A stretch of DNA of 64,000 nt, from contig JBJMMD010000004.1 of the NCBI GenBank assembly GCA_045804965.1, positions 1 through 64,000 of the forward strand. The letters run 5' to 3'. The translations under genes and the position numbers were made by a program. This DNA is from CAVTUU01 sp045804965. Its GTDB lineage: Bacteria; Chloroflexota; Chloroflexia; Thermomicrobiales; UBA6265. Below are positions 1 through 9,162 of this stretch, piece after piece; the first letter of the stretch is position 1; each line of letters opens with the position of its first letter. The notes under the pieces were generated by a model. It was not told the DNA's origin, made no database searches, and was given only the letters and a program-made list of their open reading frames with translations.

Positions 1-1539
1 CGCCATCCGCACGACGTGCTTCCCCAGTGGCGCGGCGGGGACCCGGAAGGTGAAGGTGGCGCCGCCAGAGCCGTCGATGGGGAATTTGCCAAGCAGCGTG
101 CCGTCCCAGCGGAGCCAGACGTTGGCATGCGGGGGGAAGTCGATCACTGTCGCCGTTATATATTTGTTGACCGTGCCCCGGGTGGGAGAAAGTATCGCCC
201 GCGGGTTGCCGGCTGGTCCGAGCCAGAGCACGGGTTCGTGCGTGCCGTCGGGATCGCCGGTGAATCCGTGCCCGCCCGCTTGCGACGACGTGGCGATAGT
301 CAGAAGCCAATTGCGGACCGAAGCGACGCTCGCGCTGGGATTCGCCGCCTTATAGAGCGCGATCGCCCCGGTCACATGAGGCGTCGCCATGCTGGTGCCG
401 CTCAGAGTATTTGTCCCGCCGAATCCCCAGGTCGATAAAACGCATGTTCCCGGCGCCGCGATGTCGACGCCAGCACCATAATTGCTGTAGCTCGCAAACT
501 CGTCATCGCGATTACCATCGCAACTTGGCCCACTTCCGCCGCCGATCCCGTCGGTATCGGTGAATGCCGAGACGGTGATGACCTCGCTGTAGATGGCGGG
601 AATGACAGGCGCCACGACAACTCTATCGCGTAAAACAAAAGTCGCATGCTCGATATCGTCGCCTTCGTTCCCAGCCGCGACGACGATTGGCACGCCAGCA
701 TTGACCACATCGCAGACTGCGTCGTGAAGCGGATCACCTTGACCGCACTTGTTGTCGGTGCCAGGGCCTTCGAGACTCATGTTCACGACGTCGATCGTGT
801 TCGCGTGAACTGCGACCCAATCGAGTCCGCAGATGACGTCCGATTCCGACCCGCTCGCGGAGGAGTCGAGCACTCGGACTGACCAGATCCGTGCTCCGGG
901 CGCGACGCCGACGATAGTGCTGGCGTTGTCAATCGCGGCGGCGGTGCCGGCGACGTGCGTGCCGTGACCCTGAACGTCATCGAACGTCGCGTTCGGATCG
1001 GCATTGCCGAGGACGCAATCGGTGCCGCCGACGACATTGAGATCGGGCTGGCTGGTGTCAACTCCGGTATCGATGATCGCGATGTCGGCGTTCACCCGTT
1101 TATCGACGCCGTCGATCTTTGCGGTCGAATTCTGCGTCGCGCCAACTCGCTTGATGTTGTTGGGGACAGTTTGCGCCGCGGCGTGGACCGGCAGATCGGG
1201 CACGATCGCGGCCACGTTTGGATCATTGGCGAGTTCTTGCGCCTGGTCCGGTGTAACGGAAGCGGAATAGCCATTGATGACGGTGGAGTAGACGTGGGTG
1301 GGCTTGACGCCCGCTTTCTTCGCCTTCGAGATCGACGACGACGTCGTGATCTGATGGCCGTTCTTGAGGACGACGATCACCTTCCCGGAAGGTGGAGCGG
1401 CCGCGGCGCGACGGTTGGCGGTCCAACCGCTGAATCCGGTCGCGCCGAGAAGGAGGAAGCAGATCACGAACCCGAACACTATGTGGTTGCGAAGGCGGTG
1501 GTTTCTCTGGAACCCGCTCGATTGAGCGATAGACAGCAT
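1..1539 (-). CDS. Secreted subtilase, S8 family serine peptidase (3' end outside window)
   Basis: Open for 513 codons from an ATG at 1539 and still open at base 1, so the C-terminus lies outside the window. The catalytic triad is visible: Asp157 in AIIDTGVD, His192 in GHGTHVAGT and Ser383 in GTSMATPH, with the oxyanion Asn291 in AAGNEGDD. Residues 20-38 form a hydrophobic export segment. Residues 53-120 look like an I9-type propeptide, so the enzyme is probably made as a zymogen and matured outside the cell. After the catalytic domain, residues 400-513 begin a beta-rich extension. A GGAG Shine-Dalgarno sequence lies about 8 nt before the ATG. The giant surface protein gene lies upstream on the same strand, separated by a hairpin repeat. 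Extracellular proteolysis is the likely role; the substrate is unknown. Confidence 0.93.
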   Translation of the reverse strand, partial: MLSIAQSSGFQRNHRLRNHIVFGFVICFLLLGATGFSGWTANRRAAAAPPSGKVIVVLKNGHQITTSSSISKAKKAGVKPTHVYSTVINGYSASVTPDQAQELANDPNVAAIVPDLPVHAAAQTVPNNIKRVGATQNSTAKIDGVDKRVNADIAIIDTGVDTSQPDLNVVGGTDCVLGNADPNATFDDVQGHGTHVAGTAAAIDNASTIVGVAPGARIWSVRVLDSSASGSESDVICGLDWVAVHANTIDVVNMSLEGPGTDNKCGQGDPLHDAVCDVVNAGVPIVVAAGNEGDDIEHATFVLRDRVVVAPVIPAIYSEVITVSAFTDTDGIGGGSGPSCDGNRDDEFASYSNYGAGVDIAAPGTCVLSTWGFGGTNTLSGTSMATPHVTGAIALYKAANPSASVASVRNWLLTIATSSQAGGHGFTGDPDGTHEPVLWLGPAGNPRAILSPTRGTVNKYITATVIDFPPHANVWLRWDGTLLGKFPIDGSGGATFTFRVPAAPLGKHVVRMA

Positions 1540-1830
1540 CTACTCAGCTCCGACGCCAGGGAGAACAACAACACGCTTGCTCCCCGTGGTCGTGAGCGAC
1601 GGGAAAAGTATGGGTGAGCAAACAAAGGATACGCCCGTATCCTCAGTCGCTGCCACCCTACGCCCCTCCGCGCACGTTGCGACCCCTGAGGCAAGACGAG
1701 GTGCAGTGATGTTCGCGAACAGTCCAATGCACTGTTCGTTTACAGTCTAAATGACTTGGCGCATGTTGTGAACGCTCTCGACAACAATGCGCACGGTGAT
1801 TTGTGAAACAGGGTGCTCAGCCGGCGAGGA

Positions 1831-1899
1831 GTTCCCTCACCCGGCCCTCCGGGCCACCCTCTCCCTCGCACGGGAGAGGGGGCAGGGGGTGAGGGAATT
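1831..1899. repeat. Palindromic intergenic repeat, family 1 copy (CCCTCACCC/GGGTGAGGG)
   Basis: Nested inverted repeat. Outer arms TTCCCTCACCC (1832-1842) and GGGTGAGGGAA (1887-1897) enclose inner arms CCCTCTCCC (1857-1865) and GGGAGAGGG (1872-1880). It begins about 8 nt past the stop codon of the giant minus-strand gene ending at 1907, so it could act as a terminator or mRNA-stabilising hairpin. Related copies lie at 16838, 18552 and 40730. Confidence 0.8.
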
Positions 1900-1906
1900 C
1901 TCGCCG

Positions 1907-4900
1907 CTACGCCGCCATCCTTCGTCGTCGCCAGCCGAACGCCATCAGCGCGAGCGCGGGCCAGGCGAGACCGAAGAGCATGGTGTTGTTGCTGCCGCCG
2001 GGGCCGATGCCGGCCGTAGAGCCGGAACCGGTGTTCGGCGGGTTCTTGGTCGGCACGCAGTTGAAGATCCAGACTGTGGCCCGTTGGTTCGCCTTGACGA
2101 TGACGTCACCCTTGGCGTTCACCGAATCCGACTCCGCGTGGCACCAGTCGGTGCCAACTTCCTTCGGTTGATACGTGCCCGGGGCGAGGCGACTGAACCG
2201 CAGGAGACCATCGGGATTGGTCACTCCAGTCGTCTTCGGTATGTACTTCGTCCCGTTCCAGACCGAGAGCGTGAAGTTCTGCCCGTCGGCGAACAGGGTG
2301 CAGTTGTTGAACCAGTCGAAGTTCGACGGGTACTTGCCCGCGTCGCAGACGTATTTGTAGATCAGGATCGCGCCGGTCGTGGAGGTCACGTCGTCCGGCA
2401 CGTTGAACCACGTGCAGTACATCGTGACACCTTCCGGCACATTGAACGAGATTTGTGTGCCAACCACCTTCACGGTCGGATTGTTCGGATCCAGACCGCA
2501 GAAGGCGTAGACGGTGACTTCAGTCGTCAGCGCGTCCTCGCTCAGGGTGTACCCGCCCGGCGGGAGCTGACTGAAGACCGTTTGTCCTTTCTGGCCGAGA
2601 TCGCCGGTGACGTGTTTGACCGCGAGCTTGCCCGAAGTCCGGAAGGTGACGTTGTTGGTCAGCGTCGAGGCATCGGCGCAGTTCGTGGTGAAGTCAGCGA
2701 AGTAGACGCCGGCGTAACCCGGATCGCAGGTGTACTTCGTTACCTGGATCTTGCCTGGTGTCGGCGCGGGCGGCTTCTTGTAGTTCAGCACGACTACCGT
2801 CGTCTGCTGGCTGGTCGAGATCACGACGTTCTCGGTCTTGGCCGCGGTCTGATACTTCGGCGTCGTCTCAGTCAGAGTGTACGTGCCCTGCGTGAGCGTC
2901 GCCTGATATTCGCCGTCGGTTCCCGTGTTGAAGTTGACAATCAAGTCGCCCTTCTTCAACGAGAAGGTCGCATCGCCTTTAGTGCAGTTCGCCGTCTTCG
3001 TCAGCGGATTGCCACCCGGATTCGACGAGTCGAAGACGACCGTCTTCTCCGGTCCGGTTCCGGCTGGGCAGTAGAACTTGACAACCCGGATCGACCCGGA
3101 ATTAGGCGGCGGTGGCGCTTTCTTGTCGACGACCGTAATCGTCGTCGTCACGCCCGGGTTGACCACGATGCCGCTCTTGTCCGTCGCCGTCGAATATCCG
3201 ACCGGCGCGGTGATTTCCTTCAGCTTGTACGTGCCCGGCGTCAGGTTGTCGAAGCTCGCGTCACCGTTGCTGTCGGTGCACTGGTTCCCCTTGTGATCGA
3301 CCGACAGATCGAAGCAGGCGCTGTGCAACGGTTGCCCCTGCTGGTTGATCTTGTGCACCAGCACCCGGCCCGGCTTGAGCACGTTTGTGATCGTGACCGT
3401 TGCGGTTTGGTTCGTCTGCACGGTCACGTCCTTATCGGCCGCCGTTTCGTAGTCGGCCGACGGTTTGTGTGTCTCGTGCACGGCGTAGGTACCGGTGCCA
3501 ACGTTCAAGAATTTGATCAAGCCGTCGTTCGACCCGTCGGCACCGTCGCAGACCGGGCCGTACTTCGTGACCGCACCCTGCTTGAGAGCGAAGCAGGAGT
3601 TCGCGAGGAGGTTGTTGCCACTATCGACCTTCTTCACCGTCACGTTCCCGGTTGTCGGTGGTGGCGGCGTGGGGCTGTCTTCGAAGATGATGAAGGTCGT
3701 CGTGTTGGCCTTGACCGTCAGGTTTTGATTGTCGCCGGGGTCGAACCCGACCGGCGGCAAGGTTTCGACCGCTTCGTAATTGCCCGCCGGAATATTCTCG
3801 AAGCGGATGATGCCGACGGTTGGACTCTGATCGCCCGCCTGGTTGTCGCACAGTTGATAGCCCGGCCCGCCGTTCAGGGCGAAGCAGGAGCCGCCGAGCG
3901 GGTTGCCGTTCTGGTCCCGCTTGTAGATCTGCACGCGCCCCGGCTTGAGCTGGTCGACGACCGAGACCGTGGAGTCCGTCACCCCGGCGACGATCGTCAC
4001 GCTCTGATCTGAGGCGAAGAAGTAGTCAGACGACGGCGTTTGCGTTTCGCGCAGGGTATAGGTCCCGGCATCGACGTTGGTGAAGTGGATCGAGCCATCG
4101 TTGGCGCCGTCATCACCGTCGCAGGTCGGACCCGCGATCACGGTTGACCCGTCGAGCAGCTCGAAGCAGCTCGACTTCAGTTTGACCGCGCTCTCGTCGA
4201 CCTTGGTCACCGTCAGGTCGCCGGTCGTTTCCGGCACAGGCTGATCGTGAACGTCGATGGAGACGATGCTTGAAGCGGTGATGTCAAACTGCTGGTCGGG
4301 CGCTGCCTGGAATCCAGCGGGCGGCGGCGGTTTCTCGTGGAGTGTGTAGGTGGTCCCAGACGGATCAAATGGCACATTTGTAAACCAAATGATGCCCACA
4401 CCGCCGTGCCCATCGTTCGCGTCGTTGTCGCAGATATCGAACGTATCGGAGGCCGAGGAGAGCGTGAAGCATGACCCAGCCAGCAACGTATTGCCCTGGT
4501 CATATTTCAGGACCTGAACTGTGGCTGTGTCGGGCGCTTGGATGATGACGATGATCAGTGCACTGATCGTCACGTTTGGGTTGATCGTGACCGTGATTTC
4601 GTCGAATGCGGCCGACTGGAAGCCCTGGTTCGGGCCGACCGGCGCATTCGACTGTTTAATGCTGTAGACCCCGACCGGGAGATCATTGATCAGCATCCGG
4701 CCCGGACGCGGATCCGTGTCACCGCTGATCGCCAGATTATTGAAGAGCATCTGGCCGATGAGCCGATCGGCGTTGGCGCCGCCGTTGTCGCAAATCTCTG
4801 TTGGTTTGTCCAGGGCTGCGCTGGTGAACTCCAAGCACGCGCCTGCAGCCAGATTGCCTTGGAAGTCATTGAGCCGCAAGCGCAAGCTGCCCGTTTCCGG

Positions 4901-7900
4901 CGGCGCCTCTTGATGCGAGAAGGTCACTTTGTTCAGAGTGTCGGCCTTGATTGTGACCGTCTGCGGTCCGGCGACGAGGAACCCATCGGGCGGACTTGCC
5001 TCGACGATGTGCAGCGATCCCTCGTTGAACCCGTTGATCTGAATCTGACCTGGTGTGTTGTCGAGGTCGCCATCACCGTTGTCGCAGTAGTCGGCTCCCG
5101 CAATCGTGAAGCACGCGCCCCCGGCCGCGTGGCCGCTCTGATCCTGGCTCAGGATTTGGAGATTGCCGGTCGCGGGCGCTTCCGTTTTGTCGGTGAAGCT
5201 GATCTTGGCTGTTTGGCCACCATGCACGGTCAAGGTCTGCGTCGAGCCGGGTGAGAACCCATCCGGCGCTTTGGTTTGGGTAGCTGTGTAATCGCCTGCG
5301 GGAACGTCGTTGAGCAGGACGATGCCCGGCTCGCCGTCATCGTCGCCGGCGGCGTTGTCGCAGATCGGTCCGACATCGCTGGCCCCGCCGAGAGCGAAGC
5401 AGCCGCCTTCGAGATTGTTGCCATTCGGATCGAGATTGGTGATCTCGACCGATCCGTTCAGCACTGTCGGCGCGACTGGCTGTTGCGTCGCTGTTTCGCT
5501 GGCCGCAGCTGTCGCCGTCTCGGTGGCCGCAGCCGTCGTCGCCGTCTCGGTCGCGGGAACCGCGGATGCGGTCTCCGTGGCCGGAACTTCCGTTGCCGTC
5601 TCGGTCGGCGGAACGGCAGTTGCCGTCTCTGTTGGGGCGGTCGTCGCCGTCTCAGTTGGTGGCACCGCGGTCGCCGTTTCGGTCGCCGGCGCGGTTTCCG
5701 TCGGGACCGCGGTCGCGGTTTCGGTCGGAATCTCCGTGGCTGTTTCGGTTGGAACTGCCGTCGCGGTCTCTGTTGGGATCGCGGTAGCCGTCTCCGTCGC
5801 CGTTTCGGTCGGAATCGGGTTGTCTTCGACCACGACGTTCGTCTGCTGACCTGGCTCGACGACGACCTCTTGATCCGGACCGGGCTCGTAGCCGTCCGGC
5901 CCGCTGTCTTCATGCAACGTGTACGTGCCCGCCGGCACCTTCGTGAAGAGGATAACGCCGTCCTTGCTCGTGCTGTCGCCCGTCTGGTTGTCGCACGCCT
6001 GGAAGGTCGCGGGTCCGGTCAGCGTGAAACACGCGCCGAGCAGCGACTGGTCACCACCGGCCGGCACCTTGGTGATCTTCACCTTGCCGAGTTGCGGCGT
6101 GTTCTGGAAGGTGAGCTCGACCGTGGCGCCCGCGGTGACGTCGACTGATTGATCGATTCCGGCGTCGTAGCCGTCCGGCGCTTGTGACTCGCTCACGGTA
6201 TGCGCACCCGCCGCCACGCCTTTGATCACGATCGAGCCGTCGGTCGCATCGCCATCTTTGCCGTCGTTGTCGCAGACTTGATTGCCGCCATCGACCGCGA
6301 AGCATGCGCCCGCGAGCGGATTGCCGTTCTCATCAGTCTTGGCAATGTGAATCGCGCCCGGCGGCACCGGCGTTTCGGTCGGAATCGCCGTTTCGGTCGG
6401 GACCGCAGTCTCGGTTGGGACGGCAGTTGCGGTTTCGGTCGGAATCTCGGTGGCCGTTTCGGTGGGCACGACAGTTTCAGTCGGAACGGCTGTATCGGTC
6501 GGAACAGCGGTCTCAGTCGGTTGCGGCGCGCCTTCGGTCAAGGCCACGTCGGTCTCGGACCCCGCCTCGACCGTGGCCGGTTGCGGTTCCGCGAGCGCGT
6601 TGCCGACCAGGGGCTGCTGTTCGCTCACAGTGTAATCGCCGGGCGGCAGGTTCTTGATCAGGAGCACGCCGTCGGCCGGATTGTCGTCGCCCGATTGGTT
6701 GTCGCAGACGCTGATATTTTGTGGGCCGCTGATGTCCACGCATGCGCCCTGAATCGCGAACCCGCCGGGATCGTTGACCGTGACGCCGATCGACCCAGTT
6801 TCCGGCGCTGCTGCGGTGTTGATCACCGTTGTTTCGTTGAGCTGGCCGCCGGTGATGTCAACATCGCTGTTGTCGGGCTTCGCGTGCCCCGGCGGCGGGG
6901 TTGATTCCGACAGGCGGTACGTGCCCTGGAAGAGACCGGTGAAGTTCACGTCGCCGTCTTCATTCCCGTCGTCAGCGTCGCAGGCCTGGACCTTATCACC
7001 AGGGGTGCCGGATTTTGGCGTGAGGGAGACGCACGCGCCTGGGAGTTGATTGCCCTGGTCGTCTTGAACGTGAATGACGAGATCGCCGGGCGGGACTTCG
7101 GTTGGAACCTCGGTTGGGATTTCAGTCGGGATTTCAGTTGGCACTTCCGTCGCGACCGTCGTGAGCTGCATCGGGAAGTCGCCCCCCTGATCGCCCACGG
7201 TAATCGTGGTTGTGTCGAAGCCTTGATAGCCGTCCGGGACGGTGACGATGGACAGGCTGTGATCGCCGGGGGTGACGCCGTCGAAGACAACCACGCCGTC
7301 GCCATCGTCGTCACAGACCCCATTCGCGCCATCCAAGGAATAGCAGGCAAACGGAACGAGGTTTCCGTTTTCGTCGACCGAATCCACCGTGATTTGAACC
7401 GTTACTGCTTGTTCCGCGGTCGGTGTCTCCTGTTCAACCGGCGGCGCTTCAGTCGGTGTCTCTCCTTCAACTGGCGGCTGCTCGGCAGTCGGTGTTTCCC
7501 CGGGTTGTTCAATCGTGCCGCCACCCGCGGTCACCTGAACGTTGTTGTCCCCTTCCTGGATCTGGATCTTTTGGCCGTCGGCCGTCGATTGACCTTCCGG
7601 CGTGTTCGACTCTTCAAGATCAACCGAGCCCTTCGGTGGACCGTCCGGGAACGGCAACGTGACGGTGCCGTCCTCATTGCCGTCGCTGACATCGCAGTTC
7701 TGGCTGAGGACGTCGTTTTCTTTATAGACAGAGAAACAGGCGCCCGGCAGCGGGTTGCCGTCGGCGTCGGTGATCTGGATGTTGAGCGTTGCCGGTTGAA
7801 TCACGTCTTTCTTCGTGAGGTTGCCGTCCGCGTCGGCTTCGATGTGAGCCCGCGCCGGTTGATCGCTTTGGATTGAATCGGGATTCCCGACCGGCTGGCC

Positions 7901-8557
7901 GTCGAAGATGACTTGGAGGTCGACGGGACCGCCGGGCAGATTGAAGTTGACTTCGAAGTCGCCATTGTCCTTCGGCGCCATCGCGACTTGCCCGGAGTCA
8001 GTCTGCAGTACCGCTGCGTGCACGGATGGCGTGGCCGTGATCTCGCCGGTCAGCGTGTTGTATGCGAAGTAGACATTGATCGCGTCTCCCGGCACGCTGA
8101 GCTTAATATCGTCGCCGTTCGGGTCGCCACCCTCGCCGAATGAGCGGTCGATGTCGCTCGAGGCCACGATCCGGAACGTGTATTCCCCGGGTGGGACCGG
8201 GAGATTCGCGCTCCACGAGCCGTCGCCATTGTCTTGCAGAGCAGTGATGTCGCAGGTTTTGTCAAAATCCTTGGGACAACCTAAGGCAGCTTGGAACGTG
8301 CCCGCGACGACAACGCGGTTCGGCGCCGGGAACGGAGGCGGCGTGCCCGGCTTCTGCTCCTTCAACGAGGTGAGCTGCGAACTGTTTGGCGCGGGGCTCG
8401 CCAATGTGGTCAGTGGCGACAGCAGCCCGGCGAAGAGGACAAGGATCGTCAGAGCATGGACGAGCTTGGGCGCCCCTCGCGCCGCGCTTCGACGTCCGCG
8501 ATTTGACGCGAAACCGAGAAGGGTTGAATTGGGAAACCGGCGATGAGGGGCACGCAT
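1907..8557 (-). CDS. Giant SpaA-like multi-domain surface protein with N-terminal X25-like domain and PPNTG tail
   Basis: 2216 residues. The ATG at 8557 follows a GGAGG sequence about 8 nt upstream. Residues 1-54 form a long basic and hydrophobic signal peptide. Residues about 84-170 resemble the X25 module of pullulanases (AGTFQAALGCPKDFDKTC, then PPGEYTFRI). About 17 modules of the SpaA/prealbumin type follow, most with the pattern GACF...CDN...DG and then a GTYTLxE-like turn. Pro/Thr/Glu linkers lie near residues 350-384, 466-491, 676-732 and 912-1031. The last three modules diverge. The C-terminus has PPNTG near residue 2173, a hydrophobic stretch and RRRR, which is the layout of a sortase signal with Leu replaced by Pro. 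It is probably a cell-surface adhesin or stalk, possibly binding polysaccharide. No isopeptide-forming residues were verified. Confidence 0.9.
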   Translation of the reverse strand: MRAPHRRFPNSTLLGFASNRGRRSAARGAPKLVHALTILVLFAGLLSPLTTLASPAPNSSQLTSLKEQKPGTPPPFPAPNRVVVAGTFQAALGCPKDFDKTCDITALQDNGDGSWSANLPVPPGEYTFRIVASSDIDRSFGEGGDPNGDDIKLSVPGDAINVYFAYNTLTGEITATPSVHAAVLQTDSGQVAMAPKDNGDFEVNFNLPGGPVDLQVIFDGQPVGNPDSIQSDQPARAHIEADADGNLTKKDVIQPATLNIQITDADGNPLPGACFSVYKENDVLSQNCDVSDGNEDGTVTLPFPDGPPKGSVDLEESNTPEGQSTADGQKIQIQEGDNNVQVTAGGGTIEQPGETPTAEQPPVEGETPTEAPPVEQETPTAEQAVTVQITVDSVDENGNLVPFACYSLDGANGVCDDDGDGVVVFDGVTPGDHSLSIVTVPDGYQGFDTTTITVGDQGGDFPMQLTTVATEVPTEIPTEIPTEVPTEVPPGDLVIHVQDDQGNQLPGACVSLTPKSGTPGDKVQACDADDGNEDGDVNFTGLFQGTYRLSESTPPPGHAKPDNSDVDITGGQLNETTVINTAAAPETGSIGVTVNDPGGFAIQGACVDISGPQNISVCDNQSGDDNPADGVLLIKNLPPGDYTVSEQQPLVGNALAEPQPATVEAGSETDVALTEGAPQPTETAVPTDTAVPTETVVPTETATEIPTETATAVPTETAVPTETAIPTETPVPPGAIHIAKTDENGNPLAGACFAVDGGNQVCDNDGKDGDATDGSIVIKGVAAGAHTVSESQAPDGYDAGIDQSVDVTAGATVELTFQNTPQLGKVKITKVPAGGDQSLLGACFTLTGPATFQACDNQTGDSTSKDGVILFTKVPAGTYTLHEDSGPDGYEPGPDQEVVVEPGQQTNVVVEDNPIPTETATETATAIPTETATAVPTETATEIPTETATAVPTETAPATETATAVPPTETATTAPTETATAVPPTETATEVPATETASAVPATETATTAAATETATAAASETATQQPVAPTVLNGSVEITNLDPNGNNLEGGCFALGGASDVGPICDNAAGDDDGEPGIVLLNDVPAGDYTATQTKAPDGFSPGSTQTLTVHGGQTAKISFTDKTEAPATGNLQILSQDQSGHAAGGACFTIAGADYCDNGDGDLDNTPGQIQINGFNEGSLHIVEASPPDGFLVAGPQTVTIKADTLNKVTFSHQEAPPETGSLRLRLNDFQGNLAAGACLEFTSAALDKPTEICDNGGANADRLIGQMLFNNLAISGDTDPRPGRMLINDLPVGVYSIKQSNAPVGPNQGFQSAAFDEITVTINPNVTISALIIVIIQAPDTATVQVLKYDQGNTLLAGSCFTLSSASDTFDICDNDANDGHGGVGIIWFTNVPFDPSGTTYTLHEKPPPPAGFQAAPDQQFDITASSIVSIDVHDQPVPETTGDLTVTKVDESAVKLKSSCFELLDGSTVIAGPTCDGDDGANDGSIHFTNVDAGTYTLRETQTPSSDYFFASDQSVTIVAGVTDSTVSVVDQLKPGRVQIYKRDQNGNPLGGSCFALNGGPGYQLCDNQAGDQSPTVGIIRFENIPAGNYEAVETLPPVGFDPGDNQNLTVKANTTTFIIFEDSPTPPPPTTGNVTVKKVDSGNNLLANSCFALKQGAVTKYGPVCDGADGSNDGLIKFLNVGTGTYAVHETHKPSADYETAADKDVTVQTNQTATVTITNVLKPGRVLVHKINQQGQPLHSACFDLSVDHKGNQCTDSNGDASFDNLTPGTYKLKEITAPVGYSTATDKSGIVVNPGVTTTITVVDKKAPPPPNSGSIRVVKFYCPAGTGPEKTVVFDSSNPGGNPLTKTANCTKGDATFSLKKGDLIVNFNTGTDGEYQATLTQGTYTLTETTPKYQTAAKTENVVISTSQQTTVVVLNYKKPPAPTPGKIQVTKYTCDPGYAGVYFADFTTNCADASTLTNNVTFRTSGKLAVKHVTGDLGQKGQTVFSQLPPGGYTLSEDALTTEVTVYAFCGLDPNNPTVKVVGTQISFNVPEGVTMYCTWFNVPDDVTSTTGAILIYKYVCDAGKYPSNFDWFNNCTLFADGQNFTLSVWNGTKYIPKTTGVTNPDGLLRFSRLAPGTYQPKEVGTDWCHAESDSVNAKGDVIVKANQRATVWIFNCVPTKNPPNTGSGSTAGIGPGGSNNTMLFGLAWPALALMAFGWRRRRMAA

Positions 8558-9162
8558 GAGCGTCCTCCAGAGATTAACTGACGCCGGTGTGGGGAGCGCG
8601 CATCATTGAGCGTCGCGCCATCCCCGAACGGCAAACATAGGACAGCTATTCATATCGAATCGTTGGCCGCTTTGCATTCGGCACATTGGAAACGATCGCG
8701 TCGCACAGATCTGGCCGGGTTGTCTCGCGGTCACCGAAGCGCCCGCCTGGGATTCCCCTGGATGCTTCGTGCTAACGTAGCACGCTCGCGTCCGGCGTCA
8801 ACCCGCCGAAATCTGTGCCACCGGCACTTCGGCGGCGCTCCGCGCCACCCTTGCATGAAAAATAACGAGTAATGGTGCGCTTCCGTTTCTCAGCGAAGTC
8901 CCGGCACGCCCACAGCCGTATCTGGGACATGCCGACAACGGCTAGGGAATAGATGAACATCCATGCAAGGGCTGGCAGCTTCCTAGCACGCCCCTTCTTT
9001 CATGCTCTAGACTCCAACGGCTCGTCCTAAGCGTCGTAAACGGTGAGCGGCAACGATCGCCGCCGGCATGACGGTGGGACGGATGACATGGTCAGTTTGT
9101 GCGGCGCGCCGTGCGACTGCCGCAGGATTGGGTCTGGGGTAGCGATTTGAGTCGAAACCAGC
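8558..9162. other. Intergenic region without a supportable gene
   Basis: This 605-nt gap separates divergent genes: the surface protein starting at 8557 and the membrane protein starting at 9163. Short open frames exist on both strands but have no ribosome binding site or recognisable protein character. It should hold the promoters of both neighbours, but I cannot place a convincing -35/-10 pair. Confidence 0.6.

Noticed and set aside
1787..4012. Long open frame on the plus strand opposite the giant surface protein
   Set aside because: It is Arg-rich, has no domain and is the mirror of the high-GC coding strand; the minus strand shows clear repeated modules.
5455..5835. Regular spacing that could be mistaken for a CRISPR array
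   Set aside because: The units are in frame and encode the linker; there are no unique spacers between identical repeats and no cas gene.
5276..6148. Repetitive plus-strand frame opposite the Pro/Thr/Glu linker
   Set aside because: Its Gly/Arg-rich content is the antisense of the PTETAT repeats.
8606..8960. Two short frames in the 8558-9162 gap
   Set aside because: No ribosome site, no recognisable composition, on opposite strands and overlapping.
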